From positions 2,596,501-2,660,500 of the forward strand of contig NZ_CP018866.1 of the NCBI RefSeq assembly GCF_002250055.1: a stretch of DNA of 64,000 nt, read 5' to 3'. Source of the DNA: Sutcliffiella cohnii. GTDB taxonomy: Bacteria; Bacillota; Bacilli; Bacillales; Bacillaceae_I. Each line of letters opens with the position of its first letter. Positions within the stretch are counted from its first letter, which is position 1. The notes under the pieces are model-generated. The model had not been told where the DNA came from, did no database searches, and saw nothing but the letters and a program-made list of their open reading frames with translations. A program made the position numbers and the translations under genes. Below are positions 1 through 8,848 of the stretch, one piece after another.

Positions 1-1642
1 GACAAGTTGAAACTACCGGCTCTTCAAATCCACAATAATGACATTTCATAGAGTTAGAAAAACGATGATAGGTTAAAGTAATATCGCAATGAGGACATTC
101 AATAACAAATCCACAATCTCTACACATCATAAATGAAGAATAACCACGTTTATTTAAAAATAAAACAGATTGCTCTCCTCTATCAATTCGGTCTTGTAGC
201 TTTTCTACAAGCACTCGAGAAAACATCGAACGATTTCCTTCTCTTAATTCTTCCCTCATATCTACAATTTCAACAGTTGGCATTGCTTGCTCATTCATAC
301 GCTTATCCATCGTTAACAGTGTGTATAATCCTTTTTTAGCACGTGCAAATGTCTCTAATGTTGGAGTAGCACTTCCTAGAACAACAGGGCAATTATGATA
401 TTTCCCTCGTTGGATTGCTACATCTTTAGCGTGGTATCGTGGTGTTTCCTCTTGTTTGTAGCTTGATTCATGCTCCTCATCAATGATAATAATACCTACA
501 TTCTCAAACGGAGCAAAAATAGCAGATCTTGCACCAACTACTACTCTCACTTCTTTTCGATGAATTTTTCTCCATTCATCGTATTTTTCTCCGATTCCTA
601 GTCCACTATGTAAAACAGCAACTTCATCACCGAATCGAGATTTAAATCGGTTTACCATTTGTGGTGTTAATGAAATTTCTGGAACTAATATGATTGCTTC
701 TTGACCTTTTTGCAACACAGCATCAACAGCCTGCATATACACTTCCGTTTTTCCGCTTCCTGTAACACCGAACATGACAAAACTTTCATGTCGACCTTTT
801 TCAATGCAACGAAGAATAGGAGTTATTGCGTTTAGCTGTTGATCTGATAATGGCAACGGGTGAGACTTTTGAAAATTTCTATCTTTGTACGGGTCACGAT
901 AAATCTCTTCCTCTATTTCCGTTATAATACCTTCGTTCGTTAAAGTTTTTATAACGGAACTACTAGTTTGTGTCATTTCTAATAGCTCTTGTTTGGAAAT
1001 TTTGGCAATTTCATTTTCCATGATATACGTCAGTACTCGTGTTTGCGCTTTTGCACCTTTAGTCAATTGTTTCATGTATGATGTTAACTGTTCTTGTGAG
1101 AACTGGACATCTATCATTTTGATCGTTTTTTTCTTTGCCTTATCCTTTACTTGATAATAGAGCTCAATTTTATCTTGTTTCACCAGCTTTTGAATGATTG
1201 GAAAATACGGTTGATCCTTCACATTATCGTACAAAACCCGTCCATTTTCCCCAAATATAGAGTGTAGTTCCGTTGGCAATGTTTCCGTATTTTTAACAAT
1301 TAACCATTTTTCATATTTAGCTTTTAATGCAGCAGGAAGCATCGCCTGTAAAGCACTTATTGTATAGCAAAGTGTGTGATTTTTTAACCATTGTGCTAAT
1401 TGTAATAGTTCACTCGTTAAGACAGGCTGTAAATCTAAAACAGATTGAATCGGCTTTACCTTCTCTAATTCGGTATTATCCTTCAAAAAGACAACGAAAC
1501 CTTGTACATTACGGGGACCAAAAGGAACAATTACTCTCACCCCTGGTTGAACAATATCCTTCCATTGTTCAGGCACCCCATAATCAAACGTTCGATCAAT
1601 TTGCTTTGCTGGTACATCAACGATTACACTCGCATATGTCAT
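1..1642 (-). CDS. priA: Primosomal replication restart helicase PriA (3' end missing)
   Basis: PriA reloads the replicative helicase at stalled forks and is a superfamily 2 DNA helicase with zinc-binding cysteines. The frame reads without a stop from ATG at 1642 to the window edge, giving about 547 residues, so roughly the last 250 of a usual protein of about 800 are outside. The N-terminus MTYASVIVDVPAKQIDRTFD is typical of the PriA DNA-binding domain. A Walker A motif GVTGSGKT lies near residues 292-299 and the DEEH box near 388-391. The truncated end reads CHYCGFEEPV, part of the zinc-binding cysteine region. The start codon directly follows the coaBC stop (TAAATG), so the two are co-transcribed and probably translationally coupled. 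The identification is secure. Confidence 0.97.
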   Translation of the reverse strand, partial: MTYASVIVDVPAKQIDRTFDYGVPEQWKDIVQPGVRVIVPFGPRNVQGFVVFLKDNTELEKVKPIQSVLDLQPVLTSELLQLAQWLKNHTLCYTISALQAMLPAALKAKYEKWLIVKNTETLPTELHSIFGENGRVLYDNVKDQPYFPIIQKLVKQDKIELYYQVKDKAKKKTIKMIDVQFSQEQLTSYMKQLTKGAKAQTRVLTYIMENEIAKISKQELLEMTQTSSSVIKTLTNEGIITEIEEEIYRDPYKDRNFQKSHPLPLSDQQLNAITPILRCIEKGRHESFVMFGVTGSGKTEVYMQAVDAVLQKGQEAIILVPEISLTPQMVNRFKSRFGDEVAVLHSGLGIGEKYDEWRKIHRKEVRVVVGARSAIFAPFENVGIIIIDEEHESSYKQEETPRYHAKDVAIQRGKYHNCPVVLGSATPTLETFARAKKGLYTLLTMDKRMNEQAMPTVEIVDMREELREGNRSMFSRVLVEKLQDRIDRGEQSVLFLNKRGYSSFMMCRDCGFVIECPHCDITLTYHRFSNSMKCHYCGFEEPVVSTC

Positions 1643-2851
1643 TTACATATCACTACCTTTTGAAGCAATATGCTGTAATATTTTGTACGCTAGTTCTAAT
1701 TTCGTTAATTTAGGGAAAGAAGTAGGTTTTTCGTTTCTACTGTAAATGGAAATAATATTCGTATCTGTATTAAAACCAGCACCTTCTTCTGTCACATTAT
1801 TCGCTACAATATAATCTAAGTTTTTCTTTTCTAGTTTTCCTTTTGCATATTGCTCAACATTGTTAGTTTCGGCTGCAAATCCTACTAAAAGTTGTTGTTT
1901 CTTTCTTTCACCTAACGTTTTTAAAATATCTGTCGTTCTTTCCATTTCAATGACTATGCTTCCGTCATTCTTTTTGATTTTACTTTCCGATACGAACTTA
2001 GGTCGATAGTCTGCAACAGCTGCGGCCTTAATAACAATGTCCGATTGGTCGTAATGCTTTAAAACTTCTTGTAGCATTTGTTCTGCTGATTCTACAAAAA
2101 TAGTTTGAACATTTGGAGGGGGCTGTAAAGCGGTCGGCCCAGAAATTAGCACTACTTCTGCACCTAAATGTTGGGCCGCTTCGGCAATTGCGTACCCCAT
2201 TTTACCAGAAGATCGATTCGTTAAATACCGTACAGGATCAATGATTTCAACCGTTGGTCCTGCTGTAACTAGTAGTTTTTTACCTTTTAAAATTAGTTGT
2301 TGACCTTTATTTTCAGAAAAAAAGTCTTCTAACAATTGTACAATTGTTTCTGGTTCTTCTAATCGCCCTTTCCCAATCCATCCACATGCTAAAAATCCAG
2401 CTTGAGGCTCAATAAAGTGATATCCAAATGTAGTTAATGTTGTCATGTTAGTTCGAACGGCTGGGTGGTCATACATGTTTACGTTCATAGCTGGGGCTAC
2501 CCATACAGGAGCCTTCGTTGCCAATAGTGTAGTAGTAATCATATCGTCTGCAATTCCGTTTGCTAATTTTCCAATTACGTTTGCAGTGGCAGGTGCTATA
2601 AGTACGATGTCTGCCCAATCAGCTAATTCTATATGAGAGATAACTTTGGGATCTTTTTCTTCGAATGTATCTGTGTAAACATCGTTGCGTGAGAGTGCTT
2701 GAAATGCTAGTGGTGTTACAAATTTCACTGCTGAGTCACTCATGATTACTTTGACGATAGCACCTTTTTGAATTAGTTTACTAGTTAGTGCGATTGCTTT
2801 GTAGGCAGCAATTCCGCCAGTTACACAAAGTAGTATTTTTTTATCTTTCAT
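1643..2851 (-). CDS. coaBC: Bifunctional phosphopantothenoylcysteine decarboxylase/synthetase CoaBC
   Basis: CoaBC carries out two consecutive steps of coenzyme A synthesis: CTP-dependent joining of cysteine to 4'-phosphopantothenate (CoaB half), then FMN-dependent decarboxylation (CoaC half). The 402-residue product has the full bifunctional length. The N-terminal half shows the flavoprotein start ILLCVTGGIAAYKA, the segment APAMNVNMYDHP and the active-site region ACGWIGKGRLEEPE. The C-terminal half begins with VTAGPTVEIIDPVRYLTNRS, the CoaB nucleotide-binding start. ATG at 2851 follows a GGGGG ribosome binding site. In B. subtilis it is directly downstream of rpoZ; here about 575 bp with a terminator and a repeat separate them, so it is probably transcribed from its own promoter together with priA. 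Confidence 0.98.
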   Translation of the reverse strand: MKDKKILLCVTGGIAAYKAIALTSKLIQKGAIVKVIMSDSAVKFVTPLAFQALSRNDVYTDTFEEKDPKVISHIELADWADIVLIAPATANVIGKLANGIADDMITTTLLATKAPVWVAPAMNVNMYDHPAVRTNMTTLTTFGYHFIEPQAGFLACGWIGKGRLEEPETIVQLLEDFFSENKGQQLILKGKKLLVTAGPTVEIIDPVRYLTNRSSGKMGYAIAEAAQHLGAEVVLISGPTALQPPPNVQTIFVESAEQMLQEVLKHYDQSDIVIKAAAVADYRPKFVSESKIKKNDGSIVIEMERTTDILKTLGERKKQQLLVGFAAETNNVEQYAKGKLEKKNLDYIVANNVTEEGAGFNTDTNIISIYSRNEKPTSFPKLTKLELAYKILQHIASKGSDM

Positions 2852-2979
2852 TTTCTCATTCCCCCAAAATGAAAAATTATATGTAACAGTTTATTTATTC
2901 ATGTAACGATTATTAGGAAAAACTTTATTCTAATATAAACAAAATGATTGGTTTCGTCGACTTTTAAGATTGTTTGGTG

Positions 2980-3240
2980 GGTCTTCTCTAGAAAATAGGT
3001 GTGTTTAAGAAAAAGCATTGCATTATAGACAGCAATGAATGTTGTTTATATGTTTTAAGCAATACGTTTCACTTCGCTACAGACACTTGCTTTCCGCGGG
3101 GAGGGATTCGAGCCTCCTCGGCTGCGCCTGTGGGGTCTCGACCTTCCCTCTACATCCCGCAGGAGTCAAGTGTCTTCCGCTACGTTTCACTCACGGTTCT
3201 AAAACATGAAAGGTAAAACATTGAAGCTGTTCAAATAATA
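2980..3240 (+). repeat. Dispersed structured repeat family A, copy A1
   Basis: This copy fills most of the 576-bp gap between coaBC and rpoZ. It starts near TAGAAAATAGGTG, runs through an AT-rich arm and then a GC-rich core (about 3064-3205). The core opens with CGTTTCACTTCGCTACAGAC and closes with CGTTTCACTCACGGTTCT. It can fold on itself: AGACACTTG pairs with CAAGTGTCT, and GAGGGATTCGAG lies opposite a related CTCGACCTTCCCTC. The same core is found near 24.1, 31.7 and 57.4 kb. The remaining bases of the gap hold the terminator at 3310-3340 and no recognisable gene. Confidence 0.85.
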
Positions 3241-3309
3241 TATACATCCATTTCTAGCTCTTTAGTGCTAATTCCGTTTACGGTTATCTAAGCTTTTAGC
3301 TTTGAAAAG

Positions 3310-3340
3310 ACTAAAAAAATAACAACCTATTGCTAGGTTG
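3310..3340 (-). terminator. Rho-independent terminator of the remA-gmk-rpoZ unit
   Basis: On the minus strand a CAACCTA stem, GCAA loop and TAGGTTG stem are followed by TTATTTTTTTAG. It lies about 90 bp after the rpoZ stop and separates rpoZ from coaBC. Confidence 0.75.
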
Positions 3341-3427
3341 CCCATTTATGATGTAGAACGTATTTATGAATATGGAAAGGAAGAAATATTCGTCCTTTCC
3401 GCTCCACAACCTAAACGAGAGGCTGTA

Positions 3428-3661
3428 TTATTTGCTGTTTAAAATACCTTCACTGCGTTCTGTAGAACTTACATGAATTACTTTCAATAATTCTGCATCG
3501 ATTTCTTCTAACGCTTTCCCTACATTTTTATGGGAAACTGTTTTACTTAACATTACTGTTCCATCTTGTTGTAATTCACGTGCACGTCTTGCTGAAACTG
3601 TTACTAACGTGTATTTGGAATCTAATTTTTTCATTAATGAGTCGATAGAAGGATTTAACAT
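3428..3661 (-). CDS. rpoZ: RNA polymerase omega subunit
   Basis: Omega is a small subunit that helps assemble and stabilise RNA polymerase around the beta' chain. The 77-residue product starts [20 protein letters not shown] and contains the conserved helix SARRARELQ. An in-frame upstream start would lie inside gmk; ATG at 3661 is chosen because it matches the family start and has a GGAGG site inside the gmk 3' end. Only one base separates it from the gmk stop, so the pair is translationally coupled. The C-terminal tail is slightly longer than the conserved core, which is common in Bacillaceae. Confidence 0.95.
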   Translation of the reverse strand: MLNPSIDSLMKKLDSKYTLVTVSARRARELQQDGTVMLSKTVSHKNVGKALEEIDAELLKVIHVSSTERSEGILNSK

Positions 3662-3662
3662 T

Positions 3663-4286
<624 letters not shown>

Positions 4287-4290
4287 TTAC

Positions 4291-4554
4291 CTACCCTTCA
4301 TCAGACATTTCATCTTTATTAACAAGCCTTTGCGCAACTGTTTCTGGTTGCACGGCAGATAAAATTACGTGATCGCTATCCATTATGATAACTGCACGAG
4401 TCCTCCTACCATATGTAGCATCTATTAACATACCTTGATCACGTGCATCTTGAATGATACGTTTAATTGGAGCGGACTCTGGACTTACAATAGAAATAAT
4501 ACGATTTGCAGATACAATATTACCAAATCCGATGTTAATTAACTTAATACTCAT
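4291..4554 (-). CDS. remA: Extracellular matrix regulatory protein RemA (DUF370)
   Basis: RemA is a small DNA-binding protein that in B. subtilis activates biofilm matrix operons and osmoprotection genes. The 87-residue product [20 protein letters not shown] is full length and shows the conserved segments [16 protein letters not shown] and [12 protein letters not shown]. The arginine-rich part is the surface implicated in DNA contacts in family members. It lies between yloC and gmk as in B. subtilis. Function is assigned by family and synteny; target genes are not in this window. Confidence 0.96.
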   Translation of the reverse strand: MSIKLINIGFGNIVSANRIISIVSPESAPIKRIIQDARDQGMLIDATYGRRTRAVIIMDSDHVILSAVQPETVAQRLVNKDEMSDEG

Positions 4555-4614
4555 GCTTTCCCCACCTTTAGTTACAACTCTATTCTTTACCTCTACGAAA
4601 AAATGTAATCAAAA

Positions 4615-5490
4615 TTATTCAATGTTTTGAACTTGTTCCTTCATCTTTTCTAAACAAGCTTTCATATTAATTACCGTATTACTAATTTTAGCATCATTGC
4701 TTTTTGAACCGATCGTATTAGTCTCTCGATTTAATTCTTGTATAATAAAATCAAGCTTTCGCCCGATAGGACCATCTGTTTCTAGTGTTCTTTGGAATTG
4801 ATGAACATGACTTTGAATACGTTGTAATTCTTCATTAATATCGGATCTATCTGCAAATATCGCTACTTCGGTGGCGATTCGTTGTTCATCGACTGAACCT
4901 TGAACCCAGTCCTTCATTCTTTTTTCTAATCTTTCTTTATATGTAAGTATTACATTTGGTGCGTATTCCATTAACTGTAAAGAAGTTTGCTCAACCTCTT
5001 TCACTTGATTTAATAGGTCTGTTTTTATTGTTTCACCTTCAGAGGTTCGCATTTCAATTAATTTTCTTGTTGCTGTTTCTACTAACTGAAGTAATTGTGT
5101 CTCTAATTCAGATTGGTAGTCCTCTACCTCATTAACAATTAAAACGTTATCTAGCTGAAGAACATCACTAATAGTAATAGAACCTTGTATATTAGAGGAA
5201 CTCTTTATTTCTTCCGTTTTTTTTATATAGTCTCTTAATAAATCCCAGTCAACTTCTAACTTTCGCGAAGAAAGACCTATTCCATCTATCGTTATAAAAA
5301 CTTCTACTCTGCCTCTATGTATTAACATATTTATTACACGTTTCATCTTTTCTTCTAAGGAAAGTAATTGCTTAGGCATTCTCATATTTATTTCGCAGAA
5401 ACGATGGTTAACTGATTTCATTTCCACTGTAATGGTATAGGTATCTGTTTGTAAAAAGGCACTACCATAGCCAGTCATACTTTTTACCAT
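4615..5490 (-). CDS. yloC: YicC/YloC family endoribonuclease
   Basis: Members of the YicC family are metal-dependent endoribonucleases; in E. coli YicC takes part in small-RNA turnover. The 291-residue product has the family start MVKSMTGYGSA, the central SVNHRFCEINMRMPK block and the C-terminal signature GRKLDFIIQELNRETNTIGSKSND. It is full length. It lies 60 bp upstream of remA on the same strand, as in B. subtilis. A precise substrate in Bacillaceae is not established from this sequence. Confidence 0.93.
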   Translation of the reverse strand: MVKSMTGYGSAFLQTDTYTITVEMKSVNHRFCEINMRMPKQLLSLEEKMKRVINMLIHRGRVEVFITIDGIGLSSRKLEVDWDLLRDYIKKTEEIKSSSNIQGSITISDVLQLDNVLIVNEVEDYQSELETQLLQLVETATRKLIEMRTSEGETIKTDLLNQVKEVEQTSLQLMEYAPNVILTYKERLEKRMKDWVQGSVDEQRIATEVAIFADRSDINEELQRIQSHVHQFQRTLETDGPIGRKLDFIIQELNRETNTIGSKSNDAKISNTVINMKACLEKMKEQVQNIE

Positions 5491-5600
5491 TCTGTCACAT
5501 CCGTTTCTTTCAAAAAAATGGTGCTAAACTATACGCTAAGCAAAAATAATCTTAGCATTCTTTTCGTCATTTTCAAAGGAAAAAATGAAATAACAAGGAA

Positions 5601-5630
5601 AAAGGTAATAGAGTAATCTCTACTACCTTT
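5601..5630 (-). terminator. Terminator downstream of yloB
   Basis: The minus strand forms a 13-bp stem (AAAGGTAGTAGAG with CTCTATTACCTTT, one G-U pair) around an ATTA loop, followed by a short T run. It lies 6 bp after the yloB stop and separates it from yloC. Confidence 0.7.
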
Positions 5631-5635
5631 AAGAA

Positions 5636-8320
5636 TTATACCATATTCTCCTTTTGTTTTCGCGTAAAAAGTGACCCAACTAGTAAAAAAGTTGGCAAGG
5701 ATGCTAAACCTAAAATTAACAACCATTCTTTCGGGTCTAAATAAACAGTATGGAATATAGTTTGTAACGGTGGATAGTATATAACAATTAACATTAGTAA
5801 AACAGAAGAAAGTACTGCTACAACTAAATACATATTTTCAAACGGATTACGGTGAAAAATTGATTTTTCACTTCGACAATCAAAAACATGAATTAATTGA
5901 GCCATTACTAACGTTGCAAAAGCTACTGTTTGAGCGTACGGTAAATTGTCTGGGTTTTGATTGTATACAATAACAAATGCTATTAATGTAACAATCCCTA
6001 TTAAAAATCCTCGACTAATTATTTTCCACCATAGTCCCCGTGCAAATACCCCTTCTTTCGGATTTCGTGGTTTTCTTTTCATGACATCATCTTCTGGCTG
6101 ATCTAATCCAAGTGCCATAGCTGGCAAGCCGTCTGTAACTAAATTAACCCACAAAATTTGTATTGCTACTAGTGGTAACGGTAGTCCCATTAGCATTGCG
6201 AATAGCATAACTAATATTTCTCCAACATTGGAAGCCAACAAGTAGCGAATAAATTTTCGTATGTTCTCGTATATATTTCTTCCTTCTTTTATTGCGGATT
6301 TGATTGTAGCGAAATTATCATCTAGTAAAACTAGTGAGGACGCTTCTTTTGCTACATCAGTACCAGTTATCCCCATAGCAATTCCGATATCAGAAGCTTT
6401 TATTGCCGGAGCATCATTTACTCCGTCGCCAGTCATCGCCACTATATGTCCTTTTCTTTGTAGTGCCTTCACTATTTTTAATTTATGCTGAGGAGACACT
6501 CGCGCGTACACATAAACATCATCAACTATTTCTTCTAACTCATCATCCGTCATGTTTGACAATGCTTTACCATCTAAAACTTTTCCTCCAAAAGGTAAAA
6601 TACCTAATTGTAATGCGATTGCTTTTGCCGTAACGACATGATCTCCTGTAATCATAACCGTTTTAATGCCTGCAGCCTTACATTCTTTTACTGCAGCTTG
6701 TACTTCCGGTCTTGGTGGGTCAATCATTCCTTGTATTCCAATAAGTGTTAAATCTTTTTCAGCCTCAAATTGGCTTACGTTATTGTTTTCTAACGGCTTA
6801 AATGCAATTGCGATATTTCGTAACGCATCTGATGCAAATTGATAAACAGCACCTTGGACTTCGTCTTTAAATTTTGGTGTGAAAGTTTCCTTCCTACCGT
6901 CCCATAAAATGGAGTTAGATACGTCCATTACAACATCTGGGGCACCTTTTGTAATTGCAAATGCTTTTCCTTGTTTGTCTTCCACAATTACAGTCATCAT
7001 TTTACGTTCCGAGTCAAATGGAAACTCTTTCACTAATTTAAATTGTGATAAAAGACCTTCCCTCGTTAAACCTGCTTTCATAGCAGCGACGGTTAATGCT
7101 CCTTCAGTAGGATCACCGTCTAATACGTAATGTCCATTTTTCTTTACGATATTAGCATTATTACATAGTAACCCAAAAGTTAACAATTGTTGAAGTGGCT
7201 TTTCATTATTAGGATTCATTTCTTTATTCTCTAAAATAAAATCCCCTTTTGGCTCATACCCAACACCAGAAACTTTCCACACTTTACCGCTAGACCAAAT
7301 GTTCGTAACGCTCATTTTATTTTGTGTTAAAGTACCTGTTTTATCAGAACAGATGACAGACGCACAACCTAGCGTCTCGACTGCAGGTAGTTTTCGAACA
7401 ATCGATTTTTGTTTAATCATGCGCGTTACCCCTAGAGACAGCGCAATTGTTACGATAGCAGGCAACCCTTCTGGAATGGCAGCAACTGCTAACGAAACCC
7501 CAGCTAGAAACATCGTATATATATCATGACCTTGTAATACTCCAATAGCTACTACGAGAAAGGTTAAAATTAACGCTACTACAATTAGAATTTTACCTAA
7601 CTGTTCTAATCTTCTTTGTAAAGGGGTTATAATCGTTTCGGAAGATTGCAAAAGATCGGCAATTTGCCCCATTGCTGTGTGCATACCTGTCGCAACAACA
7701 ACTCCTACGCCACTCCCCCGTGTTACAACCGTTCCCATAAAAGCCATATTCTCTTGATCACCAATAGAGATGTTATCCCCTACAATTGGCGATTCTTTCT
7801 TCACTACCGGCAACGATTCACCAGTTAACGCAGATTCTTCAATTTCTAAAGAGCTTGACTTAACGATTCTCATGTCTGCCCCTATACGATCTCCACTAGA
7901 AAACTTCACTACATCTCCGACAGCTACTTCTCTTGAAGGTACCTTTTTCCATTCACCGTTCCGAAGTACGGTAACTTGAGGAGCCGACAACTCCTTTAAT
8001 GCATGTAACGACTTTTCTGCCTTTCTTTCTTGGAAAAAACCTAAAAGTCCATTAATTAATACAATAGCCATAATCGCAATTGCATCAATATACTCACCTA
8101 ATAAACCTGATATTAACGTTGCAGCTAATAAAACAACAACCATAAAATCTTTAAATTGTTCTAAAAATAGTAGTAATACATTTTGTTTTTCTGCTTCCTT
8201 TAGCTCATTCGGCCCAAACTGTTCAATCCGCTTAATTACTTCTTCATCATTCAAGCCATTCTCAAGGTCGGAGTTTATTCGTTCCTCTACCTCTTCGACC
8301 CTCATTTCATGCCATTTCAT
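5636..8320 (-). CDS. yloB: P-type calcium-transporting ATPase (SERCA type)
   Basis: This membrane pump uses ATP to move Ca2+ out of the cytoplasm. The 894-residue product has the N-terminal cation ATPase domain, the actuator motif TGES, the phosphorylation motif DKTGTLT with Asp326, MTGDHVVTAK, the hinge TGDGVNDAPAIKASDIGIAMG, and about ten membrane segments. The M4 stretch VAAIPEGLP and the M6 stretch NLVTDGLPAMALGLD match calcium-type pumps. Start ATG at 8320 follows a GGGGGAGAGG site. In B. subtilis YloB is expressed during sporulation; nothing here shows its control directly. It is followed by its own terminator and is probably a single-gene unit. Confidence 0.95.
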   Translation of the reverse strand: MKWHEMRVEEVEERINSDLENGLNDEEVIKRIEQFGPNELKEAEKQNVLLLFLEQFKDFMVVVLLAATLISGLLGEYIDAIAIMAIVLINGLLGFFQERKAEKSLHALKELSAPQVTVLRNGEWKKVPSREVAVGDVVKFSSGDRIGADMRIVKSSSLEIEESALTGESLPVVKKESPIVGDNISIGDQENMAFMGTVVTRGSGVGVVVATGMHTAMGQIADLLQSSETIITPLQRRLEQLGKILIVVALILTFLVVAIGVLQGHDIYTMFLAGVSLAVAAIPEGLPAIVTIALSLGVTRMIKQKSIVRKLPAVETLGCASVICSDKTGTLTQNKMSVTNIWSSGKVWKVSGVGYEPKGDFILENKEMNPNNEKPLQQLLTFGLLCNNANIVKKNGHYVLDGDPTEGALTVAAMKAGLTREGLLSQFKLVKEFPFDSERKMMTVIVEDKQGKAFAITKGAPDVVMDVSNSILWDGRKETFTPKFKDEVQGAVYQFASDALRNIAIAFKPLENNNVSQFEAEKDLTLIGIQGMIDPPRPEVQAAVKECKAAGIKTVMITGDHVVTAKAIALQLGILPFGGKVLDGKALSNMTDDELEEIVDDVYVYARVSPQHKLKIVKALQRKGHIVAMTGDGVNDAPAIKASDIGIAMGITGTDVAKEASSLVLLDDNFATIKSAIKEGRNIYENIRKFIRYLLASNVGEILVMLFAMLMGLPLPLVAIQILWVNLVTDGLPAMALGLDQPEDDVMKRKPRNPKEGVFARGLWWKIISRGFLIGIVTLIAFVIVYNQNPDNLPYAQTVAFATLVMAQLIHVFDCRSEKSIFHRNPFENMYLVVAVLSSVLLMLIVIYYPPLQTIFHTVYLDPKEWLLILGLASLPTFLLVGSLFTRKQKENMV

Positions 8321-8409
8321 CTTTTCCTCTCCCCCACCTCACAAACTTTACACAAACTACCCTCACCAAAGCTTATTCAGACTCGTCCAAAAAAATGATA
8401 TAATTATAA

Positions 8410-8776
8410 GAAAAGCGGAGGCGCTTTGCTCAGGCCCGTACAAACTGGACTGTTCCGGTAGGAGATAAAGGAAACACGGTGAACGCGAATGCGTGAACCG
8501 ATGTTGACTTATCGTACGGACGGAACGGGAAGTTTGATAGGGCCTAAGCGCCGGAGCTGGACATAGAAAAGCGAAGGCGGCTCGGTTAGGTCCAATCAAA
8601 CTGGAGCTTTTCCGCAGGAGATAAAGGAAACACGGCGAACGTCAGAGAGCCGATGTTGACTTATCGTACGGAGGAAAAGCGAAGTTTGAGCCGGACCTAG
8701 CCGCCGGAGCTGGACAATGAAAAGCGAAGGCGGCTCGGTTAGGTCCAATCAAACTGGAGCTTTTCCGCAGGAGATA
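8410..8776 (+). repeat. Tandem array of structured repeat family B (2.4 units)
   Basis: Unit 1 is about 8410-8565 (156 bp), unit 2 about 8566-8718 (153 bp), unit 3 is a truncated 58-bp copy at 8719-8776, identical to the first 58 bp of unit 2. Each unit begins GAAAAGCG(A/G)AGGCG and ends CGCCGGAGCTGGACA. The two ends of a unit are imperfect inverted repeats (AGGCCC-CAAACT against AGTTTG-GGGCCT), so each can fold into a long hairpin. GC content is far above the flanks. It fills most of the gap between the divergent genes yloB and rqcH; no other gene is seen there. Confidence 0.88.
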
Positions 8777-8848
8777 TACAAATTTACTAAAATTTAAAAC
8801 AACGGATAGTATTATATAAATGCTGTTACATGAGAGAGGAAGTTACCT

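Noticed and set aside
1327..1713. 128-codon plus-strand frame opposite priA and coaBC
   Set aside because: It spans two genes on the other strand and has no start signal.
8363..8599. 78-codon minus-strand frame over the family B array
   Set aside because: It depends on the repeat sequence, with Arg/Ser/Pro-rich composition and no start signal.
8410..8776. CRISPR array
   Set aside because: The repeats are about 155 bp and tandem, with no spacers and no cas genes nearby.
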